Source: Alphaproteobacteria bacterium HGW-Alphaproteobacteria-13 (GTDB lineage Bacteria; Pseudomonadota; Alphaproteobacteria; Sphingomonadales; Sphingomonadaceae). From it: DNA of 5,355 bases. The position numbers and the translations under genes are program-made. Shown here piece after piece: positions 1 through 5,183 of the stretch (positions within the stretch are counted from its first letter, which is position 1; every line of letters starts with the position of its first letter). The notes beneath the pieces are model-generated. The model was not told the DNA's origin. It did no database searches and worked only from the letters and a program-made list of their open reading frames with translations. The stretch covers positions 1 through 5,355 of the forward strand of contig PHEM01000226.1 in the NCBI GenBank assembly GCA_002842935.1. Direction: 5' to 3'.

Positions 1-234
1 AGCAAGGAGCAGGTCTCGGCGCTGCGGTCCGAGTTGATCACCGTGATCCGGAAGGAGGTCTCGAACTATTTCAGTTCGCTGAACCTTCATTCGGAGCTGC
101 TCAAGCTGCTGACCTACCTGACCTTCGAAGTGAAGATGCAGATCCGTCTGATCCCCACCGAGCGGGGCAACGTCGAGATCCAGACCAAAACCGAGGTGAC
201 CGGAGTTGCGCCAGAAAACAACAAAAAAACCTGA
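1..234 (+). CDS. C-terminal part of an unrecognised small protein upstream of mutS
   Basis: The frame is open from the first base of the window to the TGA at 232-234, so 77 residues are visible and the true start probably lies upstream. A TTG at 34 is the only plausible internal start, and nothing favours it. I do not recognise the family. The visible part begins with a probably helical stretch (SALRSELITVIRKEVSNYF), continues through a Leu-rich stretch (LLKLLTYLTFEV) and an alternating hydrophobic/polar stretch around MQIRLIP that could form beta strands, and ends in a charged Lys/Asn-rich tail. No signal peptide, membrane segment or catalytic motif is visible. The end overlaps the start of mutS by 29 bases in another frame, which suggests the two genes are co-transcribed and translationally coupled. 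Codon use matches the mutS piece and not the genes after 1486. That it is coding is fairly sure; its function is unknown. Confidence 0.6.
   Translation, partial: SKEQVSALRSELITVIRKEVSNYFSSLNLHSELLKLLTYLTFEVKMQIRLIPTERGNVEIQTKTEVTGVAPENNKKT
193..199 (+). promoter_or_regulatory. Ribosome binding site of mutS (decides the TTG start)
   Basis: GAGGTGA at 193-199 lies six bases before the TTG at 206. This is a near-ideal Shine-Dalgarno sequence and spacing, and it sits inside the upstream coding region. It supports TTG206 over the next in-frame ATG at 263, which would remove the TPLMRQYL segment that MutS homologues keep. Confidence 0.7.
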
Positions 235-1489
235 CTCCTCTGCCGGAGACGTCACGCCCCTGATGCGGCAGTACCTGGATCAGAAGGCGCTCTATCCGGA
301 TGCGATCCTGCTTTTCCGCGTCGGGGACTTCTATGAGATGTTCTACGAGGACGCCCAGATCGCCGCCGAGGCGCTGGGCCTCCAGTTGACGTCGCGTGAC
401 AAGAACCGGGAAAACCCCGTGCCCCTGGCGGGCGTTCCGTATCACGCCCTCAAGACCTACCTGTCACGCCTGCTGGACCAGGGCTTCAAGGTCGCCGTGT
501 GCGAGCAGCTCGAGGACCCCAAGGACGCCAAGGGCGTGGTCCGTCGTGGCGTCACCCAGGTGGTCACGCCCGGCCTGATCCTCGACGAGGACCAGCTCGA
601 CGCCCGCATCGCGAACTACCTCGCCGCGACGGTCCCCGACGACGAACAGCCCGACCTCTGGGGGCTGGCCTTCACCGACATCAGCACGGGGGAGTTCCGC
701 GTCAGCGCCGTCCATGCCACCTCGGCGATGCACTCCGAGATCGGCCGTGTGGCCCCCCGCGAGGTGCTCGCCCCCGAGGCGGTCCGAGGCATCGTGGCCG
801 AGCCGTTCTCCGGGACACGCGTCCTGGTCGAGGCCTGTGACGACCTGCTCTGTCAGATCGGGGACGTCCCGGAGTTCGTAAGCACCCACGCGCTGGCGCC
901 GCTTCCGCCCGAGCTTGTGGGCCTGCCGTGCGCCATGAAGGCGGCGGCGGTGGCCATGGCCATGCTCCACCGGGCACGACCGGCGGAGACCCCGCCCCCG
1001 GTGCGCGTCGTGTGGACGATCCCCGGGGCCCACATGACCCTTGACGCGACCACGATCGGCAACCTCGAACTGTTCGAGACGCTCCGCGAGAAGAAGCGCG
1101 ACGGGGCCCTCGTGCAGGTCATCGACAGGACGGTGACGGCCATGGGCGGCCGTCTGCTGCGATCATGGATGATGTACCCGCTGTTGGAGGTGGGTCCGAT
1201 CCGTCGACGTCAGGACGCCGTCGGCCTGCTCCACGACCGGGCGGACCTGCGCGAGGCCGCCCGCATGGTGCTCCGGCAGATGCCCGATCTGGAGCGGCTG
1301 GTCTCCCGGGCCGCCCACCAGGTCGCGACCCCCCGCGACCTGGGTACGCTCCGCCGGGGTCTGGGGCTGCTTCCGCTGCTGCTGGAGGTGGAGCTGGCCC
1401 TGGGATCGGCCGTGACCGACGGCATCCCCGAGTTGCTGCGCGTCGGCGACGACCTCTGCGAGGATCTGCTCGCCGGGCTGCGGCAATGA
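206..1489 (+). CDS. mutS: DNA mismatch repair protein MutS, N-terminal half only (cut at the junction with cmk)
   Basis: MutS binds mismatched or looped DNA and, using ATP, recruits MutL to start strand-directed repair. The visible 427 residues are about half of the usual 850-900. Domain I (about 14-125) carries the mismatch-reading Phe-x-Glu motif as F42-Y43-E44 within GDFYEMF, followed by VPYHALKTYLSRLLDQGFKV and the VTPG segment. The connector domain covers roughly 126-265. The lever domain starts near NLELFETLR (286-294) and IDRTVTAMGGRLLRSW (306-321). The frame ends after CEDLLAGLRQ. The clamp, the rest of the levers and the whole ATPase domain (Walker A, Walker B, dimer interface) are absent, and no other frame downstream contains them. 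The TTG start is chosen because of a good ribosome binding site and the retained TPLMRQYL segment. The stop comes from the cmk start region (ATGA overlap), so the reading frame ends by accident of the join. The product could not support repair as it stands. Identification as MutS is near certain; the truncation is probably an assembly artefact. Confidence 0.93.
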   Translation: MRQKTTKKPDSSAGDVTPLMRQYLDQKALYPDAILLFRVGDFYEMFYEDAQIAAEALGLQLTSRDKNRENPVPLAGVPYHALKTYLSRLLDQGFKVAVCEQLEDPKDAKGVVRRGVTQVVTPGLILDEDQLDARIANYLAATVPDDEQPDLWGLAFTDISTGEFRVSAVHATSAMHSEIGRVAPREVLAPEAVRGIVAEPFSGTRVLVEACDDLLCQIGDVPEFVSTHALAPLPPELVGLPCAMKAAAVAMAMLHRARPAETPPPVRVVWTIPGAHMTLDATTIGNLELFETLREKKRDGALVQVIDRTVTAMGGRLLRSWMMYPLLEVGPIRRRQDAVGLLHDRADLREAARMVLRQMPDLERLVSRAAHQVATPRDLGTLRRGLGLLPLLLEVELALGSAVTDGIPELLRVGDDLCEDLLAGLRQ

Positions 1490-1490
1490 T
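1478..1490. other. Junction between two unrelated sequence segments
   Basis: MutS homology runs to about 1485 and cytidylate kinase homology begins with the ATG at 1486. Codon choice changes at the same place, from strongly GAG-preferring (24 GAG, 3 GAA in mutS) to GAA-rich. There is no transposon end, duplicated target site or integrase at the break. The simplest reading is a chimeric contig. A true recombination that left half of mutS exactly at a start codon is much less likely. Confidence 0.75.
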
Positions 1491-2115
1491 CATCGCCGTC
1501 GATGGACCCACGGCATCGGGCAAGGGCACGATCGCGCGCGCGCTGGCCGCGCATTTCGGGCTGCCGGTGCTCGACACCGGATTGCTCTATCGCGCGGTCG
1601 GTTATCAGACGCAGCTTGATCACGGCGATCCCGACGATGCGGCCGATGCGCTGGCCGCCTGCGATTTCCCGGACAGCCTGCTCGACGATCCGGCGCTGCG
1701 CTATGAAAGCACGGGCGGCCTTGCGAGCCGCGTGTCGGTGCATCCCGGCGTACGCGCCGCGCTGTTCCAGCGGCAAGTCGATTTCGCCAACCAGCCTGGC
1801 GGCGCGGTGCTCGACGGGCGCGACATCGGCACCGTCATCGCACCGCACGCCGACGCCAAGCTGTTCGTTACAGCCACCCCCGAGGAACGCGCCCGCCGCC
1901 GCCATGCCGAGATGCTGGGGCGCGGGGTCGATGTGACTTACGAAGCGGTGCTCGCCGACATCCACGCGCGCGACGCCCGCGACATCGGCCGCGCCGACGC
2001 GCCGCTGCTGCGCGCGGCGGATGCGATGTTGCTCGATAACACGGCGCTGGATCGGGAGGCGGCGGTGGCGGCGGCGATTGCGTTCGTCAAGGGCAAGGTC
2101 CGCGGCTGCGGCTGA
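1486..2115 (+). CDS. cmk: Cytidylate kinase (CMP/dCMP kinase)
   Basis: This cytoplasmic enzyme phosphorylates CMP and dCMP with ATP, giving the diphosphates needed for RNA and DNA precursors. The product has 209 residues, slightly shorter than the usual 220-230. The P-loop GPTASGKGT is at residues 7-15, the substrate-side LDTGLLYRAVG at 29-39, the conserved GRDIGT at 111-116, the LID-region TPEERARRRH at 131-140, and the Arg/Asp signature RDARDIGRADAP at 162-173. All expected motifs are intact. The ATG at 1486 begins MIIAVDGP, the normal start of the family; the open frame extending upstream to 1165 is only mutS read in another frame. No ribosome binding site of its own is visible, because the preceding bases belong to the mutS segment; in the native genome the gene would be coupled to the end of aroA. 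Downstream is palindromic element A, then rpsA, the standard alphaproteobacterial order. Confidence 0.95.
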   Translation: MIIAVDGPTASGKGTIARALAAHFGLPVLDTGLLYRAVGYQTQLDHGDPDDAADALAACDFPDSLLDDPALRYESTGGLASRVSVHPGVRAALFQRQVDFANQPGGAVLDGRDIGTVIAPHADAKLFVTATPEERARRRHAEMLGRGVDVTYEAVLADIHARDARDIGRADAPLLRAADAMLLDNTALDREAAVAAAIAFVKGKVRGCG

Positions 2116-2123
2116 GAATATTT

Positions 2124-2368
2124 TTCGCGCAGAGTTCGCAGAGATTTTGTTTGTGTGGATATGCTGTGCCGGTGGACGCCTACATTCCATTCCCGTCATG
2201 CTGAACTTGTTTCAGCATCCATGGTCCGTGCTCGCGGTTTATGCTGCGCTTGCTGCACCGTCAGACCATGGATGCTGAAACAAGTTCAGCATGACGAAGG
2301 GAGAGAGGCCGCTCGCCGCATTTCGGCATGAACTGAAATCTCTGCGCCCTCTGCGAACTCTGCGCGAA
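2124..2368. repeat. Composite palindromic element A (outer plus inner inverted repeats)
   Basis: The outer arms are 20 bases long and perfectly complementary, TTCGCGCAGAGTTCGCAGAG at 2124-2143 and its reverse complement at 2349-2368. They consist of 9-base units of the form NNCGCAGAG: two in the left arm and three in the right, where the extra unit (2340-2348 region) interrupts a further match of ATTT with AAAT. Nested inside is a second inverted repeat at 2194-2296. It contains no transposase and shows no target-site duplication. The same architecture recurs at 4932-5146. It lies between cmk and the rpsA promoter and may act as a transcriptional barrier; that role is inference. Confidence 0.8.
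2194..2296. repeat. Inner 33-bp inverted repeat of element A
   Basis: The arm at 2194-2226 (CGTCATGCTGAACTTG... ending CCATGGTC) is the exact reverse complement of 2264-2296, with a 37-base spacer. Each arm contains its own smaller hairpin: ATGCTGAA and TTCAGCAT, 8 bp around a CTTGT loop. The element can therefore fold either as one long stem or as two short hairpins. A nearly identical arm pair recurs at 5003-5105. Confidence 0.9.
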
Positions 2369-2391
2369 TCCAATCCACACCGGCTTTTTCC

Positions 2392-2420
2392 TTGCCGAAA
2401 CGCCCCTTCGCGACTATAGG
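2392..2420 (+). promoter_or_regulatory. Probable housekeeping-sigma promoter of rpsA
   Basis: TTGCCG at 2392-2397 and TATAGG at 2415-2420 are separated by 17 bases, a good match to sigma-70 type -35 and -10 boxes. Transcription would start near 2427, giving an rpsA leader of about 230 bases. It lies just downstream of palindromic element A, so rpsA does not depend on transcription from cmk. Confidence 0.6.
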
Positions 2421-2486
2421 CGCGCGGTCCGATGGGCTTTGCGGCCGGTCGAGGCATGGACGAACCGCCGCTCCCACACGAGCGTC

Positions 2487-2520
2487 GGGCGTGATGGGGC
2501 ACACTCGTCACGCCCTTTTT
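2487..2520 (+). terminator. Terminator-like hairpin with U-tract inside the rpsA leader
   Basis: GGGCGTGA at 2487-2494 pairs with TCACGCCC at 2508-2515. The stem extends by a G-T wobble and one G-C pair to about 10 bp around a 9-base loop, and is followed directly by TTTTT at 2516-2520. It lies about 95 bases downstream of the predicted transcription start. It could be an attenuator for rpsA or the 3' end of a small RNA. Confidence 0.6.
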
Positions 2521-2592
2521 GCTTTGCCCCTGACTCGCCTTTTCGCAGCGTCCGGAGGATGTCTTGCCCCGCATCCGGCGGACAGGACGGTT

Positions 2593-2627
2593 CGGCCACA
2601 AGACCAGCGGACTCAACCGCTTGGCCG
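2593..2627 (+). promoter_or_regulatory. Bulged hairpin immediately upstream of the rpsA ribosome binding site
   Basis: CGGCCA (2593-2598) and AGCGG (2606-2610) pair with one continuous 3' strand made of CCGCT (2617-2621) and TGGCCG (2622-2627). This leaves a 7-base bulge (2599-2605) on the 5' side and a 6-base loop ACTCAA. The 11 bp of pairing end 14 bases before AAGGAAG (2642-2648). The position would suit translational autoregulation by S1, but that function is not shown by the sequence. Confidence 0.5.
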
Positions 2628-2641
2628 GAAACGAATATAGT

Positions 2642-2648
2642 AAGGAAG
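2642..2648 (+). promoter_or_regulatory. Ribosome binding site of rpsA
   Basis: AAGGAAG lies seven bases before the ATG at 2656. It is a clear Shine-Dalgarno sequence, unlike the weak one known for E. coli rpsA, and it fixes the start codon. Confidence 0.75.
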
Positions 2649-2655
2649 AACATCT

Positions 2656-4365
2656 ATGGCCACTACGGCTTTTCCGACGCGCGACGATTTCGCCGCGATG
2701 CTCGATGAAACGCTGGGCGGCGCCGACGGCGGCTTTGAAGGCCGTGTCGTCAAGGGCACCGTGACCGGCATCGAAAACGACATGGCAGTGATCGACATCG
2801 GCCTGAAGAGCGAAGGCCGCGTCGCGCTTCGCGAATTCGCGATGCCGGGCCAGAAGGCCGACCTCAACGTCGGCGACGAAGTCGAAGTCTATGTCGACCG
2901 CGTCGAGAACGCCAATGGCGAAACCATGCTGTCCCGCGACCGCGCCCGCCGCGAAGCCGCCTGGGACCGGCTGGAAGAGGAATTCAACAAGGAAGCCCGC
3001 GTCGAAGGCGTCATCTTCGGCCGCGTCAAGGGCGGCTTCACCGTCGATCTCGGCGGCGCCGTGGCCTTCCTTCCGGGTTCGCAGGTCGATATCCGCCCCG
3101 TGCGCGACGTCGGCCCGCTGATGGATCTGCCGCAGCCCTTCCAGATCCTGAAGATGGATCGTCGCCGCGGCAACATCGTCGTGTCGCGCCGCGCCATCCT
3201 GGAAGAGACGCGCGCCGAACAGCGCAGCGGCCTGATCCAGAACCTCGAAGAAGGCCAGATCATCGAAGGTGCGGTGAAGAACATCACCGATTACGGCGCA
3301 TTCGTCGACCTCGGCGGCATCGACGGCCTGCTGCATGTCACCGACATGAGCTACAAGCGCGTCAACCACCCGAGCGAAGTCATCAACATCGGTGACAATG
3401 TTCGCGTCCAGATCATCCGCATCAACCGCGACACGCAGCGCATCAGCCTGGGCATGAAGCAGCTCGAAAGCGATCCGTGGGAAGGCGTCGCCGCCAAATA
3501 CCCCGTCGGCGCGAAGCTGACGGGCACCGTCACTAACATCACCGATTACGGCGCGTTCGTCGAGCTGGAGCCGGGCATCGAGGGCTTGGTCCACGTCAGC
3601 GAAATGTCGTGGGTCAAGAAGAACGTCCACCCCGGCAAGATCGTCTCGACCAGCCAGGAAGTCGATGTCATCGTCCTGGAAGTCGACAGCGACAAGCGCC
3701 GCATTTCGCTGGGCCTCAAGCAGGCGCAGTCGAACCCCTGGGGCGCCTTTGCCGAGGCGCATCCGATCGGTTCGGTCGTCGAGGGCGAAGTCAAGAACGC
3801 GACCGAGTTCGGCCTGTTCGTCGGCCTGCCCGGCGACGTCGACGGCATGGTCCATATGTCGGACATCGCCTGGGGCATCTCCGGCGAGGAAGCGCTGCAC
3901 CTCCACCGCAAGGGCGAGCAGGTGCAGGTCGTCGTCCTCGACGTCGATGTCGAGAAGGAACGCATCAGCCTGGGCATCAAGCAGCTTGAAAAGGGCGCTC
4001 CGGCCGTCGGCGCGGGCGCGGGTTCGGGTTCGCTGAAGAAGAATGACGTCATCACCGTCACCGTCCTCGAAGTCCGCGACAACGGCCTTGAGGTGCAGGC
4101 GGGCGAAGATGGCGCCACGGGCTTCATCAAGCGCGCCGACCTCGGCCGCGACCGCGACGAACAGCGCCCCGAGCGCTATCAGGTCGGGCAGAAGTTCGAC
4201 GCGATGGTCATCGGTTTCGACCGGTCGAAGAAGCCCAGCTTCTCGGTCAAGGCGATGCAGATCGCCGAAGAGAAGGAAGCCGTTGCGCAATATGGTTCGT
4301 CGGATTCGGGCGCGTCGCTCGGCGACATCCTCGGCGAAGCGCTGAAGGCCGGCAAGAAGGACTGA
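2656..4365 (+). CDS. rpsA: 30S ribosomal protein S1
   Basis: S1 sits on the small ribosomal subunit, binds and unfolds mRNA leaders, and is needed to start translation of many messages. The 569 residues match the usual length and contain six S1 (OB-fold) repeats, at roughly 30-95, 113-180, 200-268, 285-355, 372-442 and 459-533, plus a short Lys-rich tail. Repeats 1-2 are divergent and in E. coli hold the protein on the ribosome; repeats 3-5 carry the typical RNA-binding pattern, for example NITDYGAFVDLGGIDGLLHV at 209-228 and NITDYGAFVELEPGIEGLVH at 294-313. The DNA for these two shows a near-direct repeat (3280-3308 and 3535-3563, one mismatch, 255 bases apart), as expected from repeat-domain ancestry. 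The ATG at 2656 is set by a clear ribosome binding site. The gene has its own promoter and folded leader, and a strong terminator follows. Codon use is GAA- and CGC-rich, typical of a highly expressed sphingomonad gene. Confidence 0.98.
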   Translation: MATTAFPTRDDFAAMLDETLGGADGGFEGRVVKGTVTGIENDMAVIDIGLKSEGRVALREFAMPGQKADLNVGDEVEVYVDRVENANGETMLSRDRARREAAWDRLEEEFNKEARVEGVIFGRVKGGFTVDLGGAVAFLPGSQVDIRPVRDVGPLMDLPQPFQILKMDRRRGNIVVSRRAILEETRAEQRSGLIQNLEEGQIIEGAVKNITDYGAFVDLGGIDGLLHVTDMSYKRVNHPSEVINIGDNVRVQIIRINRDTQRISLGMKQLESDPWEGVAAKYPVGAKLTGTVTNITDYGAFVELEPGIEGLVHVSEMSWVKKNVHPGKIVSTSQEVDVIVLEVDSDKRRISLGLKQAQSNPWGAFAEAHPIGSVVEGEVKNATEFGLFVGLPGDVDGMVHMSDIAWGISGEEALHLHRKGEQVQVVVLDVDVEKERISLGIKQLEKGAPAVGAGAGSGSLKKNDVITVTVLEVRDNGLEVQAGEDGATGFIKRADLGRDRDEQRPERYQVGQKFDAMVIGFDRSKKPSFSVKAMQIAEEKEAVAQYGSSDSGASLGDILGEALKAGKKD

Positions 4366-4389
4366 CCCTTCTTCACGCCGAAGTGAAAG

Positions 4390-4425
4390 AAAAGGCCCGC
4401 GGAGTGTCCCTCTGCGGGCCTTTTT
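4390..4425 (+). terminator. Intrinsic terminator of rpsA
   Basis: Bases 4390-4404 pair with 4410-4424 (15 bp, one G-T wobble, core GGCCCGC with GCGGGCC) around a 5-base loop. The stem ends in a run of T at 4421-4425, 25 bases after the rpsA stop. This is a textbook Rho-independent terminator that separates rpsA from ihfB. Confidence 0.92.
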
Positions 4426-4441
4426 CTTGCCCGGTTAGATT

Positions 4442-4469
4442 TTGACCAGACCGCAATTCATGTTACTCT
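4442..4469 (+). promoter_or_regulatory. Candidate promoter of ihfB
   Basis: TTGACC at 4442-4447 is a strong -35 match. Sixteen bases later, TACTCT (4464-4469) is a weak -10. It lies just after the rpsA terminator and about 100 bases before ihfB, where a promoter is needed. The transcribed leader would include GC-rich hairpins at 4472-4490 (GCCCC with GGGGC) and 4502-4516 (CGGCCG repeated around TTG). Confidence 0.45.
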
Positions 4470-4553
4470 CCGCCCCGCGTAGGGAGGGGCCTCACGCTTC
4501 ACGGCCGTTGCGGCCGGATTGCCTGCATCTGTGGGGGATGCTCGCGGCACATT

Positions 4554-4562
4554 GAGGGGGAA
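4554..4562 (+). promoter_or_regulatory. Ribosome binding site of ihfB
   Basis: GAGGGGGAA ends four bases before the ATG at 4567, and its GAGG core is nine bases away. This favours ATG4567 over the in-frame upstream start at 4519, which would add 16 residues foreign to the family. Confidence 0.7.
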
Positions 4563-4566
4563 GCAT

Positions 4567-4845
4567 ATGATCCGGTCAGAACTGGTTCAGAAAATCGCGA
4601 GCGAGAACAGCGATTTGCGTATCGAAGAAGTCGAACGCATCGTGGACACTTTTTTTGAGGCCATCGTGGACCAGCTTGCCGCCGGCGGACGTGTGGAATT
4701 GCGGGGATTCGGGGCCTTTTCGACGCGCAGCCACGAATCACGCACGGGACGCAACCCGCGCACCGGCGCGGCGGTGGCCGTGAAGGCCAAGAACGTCCCC
4801 TATTTCAAGCCCGGCAAGGAAATCCGCGAACGGCTGAATGGGTGA
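4567..4845 (+). CDS. ihfB: Integration host factor subunit beta
   Basis: IHF beta pairs with IHF alpha to bind and sharply bend DNA at specific sites, acting in nucleoid structure, transcription, replication and site-specific recombination. The 92 residues match the DNABII family (90-100). The N-terminal helices begin MIRSELVQKIA. The family signature follows as GFGAFSTR (48-55) and GRNPRTG (61-67), where Pro64 corresponds to the proline that wedges between base pairs at the kink, and the C-terminal helix region is VPYFKPGKEIRERLNG. Beta is preferred over alpha or HU because of the MIRSELVQKIA start, the HESRTGRNPRTG sequence of the binding arm, and the position directly after rpsA, the usual place of ihfB in proteobacteria. 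It has its own candidate promoter and ribosome binding site. The next gene converges on it, with element B in between. Confidence 0.95.
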   Translation: MIRSELVQKIASENSDLRIEEVERIVDTFFEAIVDQLAAGGRVELRGFGAFSTRSHESRTGRNPRTGAAVAVKAKNVPYFKPGKEIRERLNG

Positions 4846-4931
4846 GGCATGATGGTCGAGCCAGAAGGCGCGCCGCATCCCCTGCCCGGCCGATGACGAG
4901 GATTCGCGCCGAGGCCGCAAAGATCGCAGAA

Positions 4932-5146
4932 ATTTGTTCACGCGGAGACGCGAAGGCTCGGAGAGGTTCGGGCCGGTAAGTCTCCGCTCTCCCTTTCCAT
5001 TCCGTCATGCTGAACTTGTTTCAGCATCCATGGTCCGCCCTTCCGGTTTACGCCGTCTTTGCCGCAAGTTCAGGCCATGGATGCTGAAACAAGTTCAGCA
5101 TGACGAAAGGCGAGATACCACTCTCCACGTCTCCGCGTGAACAAAT
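4932..5146. repeat. Composite palindromic element B (outer plus inner inverted repeats)
   Basis: The outer arms are 19 bases long and perfectly complementary, ATTTGTTCACGCGGAGACG at 4932-4950 and its reverse complement at 5128-5146. A second inverted repeat is nested at 5003-5105. The outer arm is related to that of element A, aligning as ATTT then TTCNCGCRGAG. It fills most of the gap between the convergent ihfB and ABC permease genes, where it could stop transcription from both sides. No open frame of its own and no target-site duplication are seen. Confidence 0.8.
5003..5105. repeat. Inner 31-bp inverted repeat of element B
   Basis: The arm at 5003-5033 is the exact reverse complement of 5075-5105. 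It is identical over its whole length to the first 31 bases of the inner arm of element A (2194-2224). The 41 bases between the two CCATGG ends equal the corresponding length in element A, and 27 of 41 positions agree, including a shared CGGTTTA. The two elements are therefore homologous throughout the core, not only in the arms. Confidence 0.9.
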
Positions 5147-5183
5147 CTCCGCTCGAATCCTTGCTCCGCCCTTTCGGAAAGCT

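Larger units (their letters stand above)
2421..2655 (+). promoter_or_regulatory. Long structured leader of rpsA
   Basis: No convincing gene lies in this stretch. It holds several self-complementary segments: GCGGT 2424-2428 with ACCGC 2464-2468; the terminator-like hairpin at 2487-2520; mutually exclusive pairings around 2550-2583 (CCGGA 2552-2556 with TCCGG 2574-2578, or GGATG 2557-2561 with CATCC 2572-2576); and a bulged hairpin at 2593-2627 ending 14 bases before the ribosome binding site. In E. coli, S1 represses its own translation through a folded rpsA leader. A similar role here is inference. Confidence 0.45.

Noticed and set aside
464..1033. 189-codon minus-strand open frame inside mutS
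   Set aside because: A shadow of the MutS coding frame in GC-rich DNA; low-complexity, His/Gly/Asp-rich translation without motifs.
1165..1485. N-terminal extension of cmk, giving a 316-residue protein
   Set aside because: The added 107 residues are mutS read in the wrong frame (Pro/Arg/Gly-rich). The normal cmk N-terminus MIIAVDGP starts at 1486.
1210..2199. 329-codon minus-strand open frame across mutS and cmk
   Set aside because: It crosses the junction of two unrelated segments and is antisense to well-identified genes on both sides, so it cannot be a real gene.
2392..2640. Overlapping open frames of 72-89 codons in the rpsA leader
   Set aside because: They have no ribosome binding site or recognisable motif and coincide with the promoter and hairpin structures.
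2239..4290. 683-codon open frame on the minus strand across rpsA
   Set aside because: It is antisense to an unmistakable S1 gene with six intact domains. Long antisense frames are common opposite GC-rich genes with strong codon periodicity. The frame also runs through the non-coding leader and element A, and the translation shows no family I recognise.
4519..4566. Upstream start for ihfB adding 16 residues
   Set aside because: The family starts at MIRSEL, and the ribosome binding site at 4554-4562 serves the ATG at 4567.
4849..4896. 15-residue open frame (MMVEPEGAPHPLPGR) after ihfB
   Set aside because: Very short, no family match I recognise, and no evidence beyond an ATG near the ihfB stop.
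4934..5140. 68-codon plus-strand open frame through element B
   Set aside because: It is a translation of the palindromic repeat itself; both arms contribute, and no coding signature is visible.
2124..5146. CRISPR array or insertion sequence formed by elements A and B
   Set aside because: The repeats are inverted pairs rather than regularly spaced direct repeats, and the DNA between them is the rpsA and ihfB genes. No transposase gene or target-site duplication is present.
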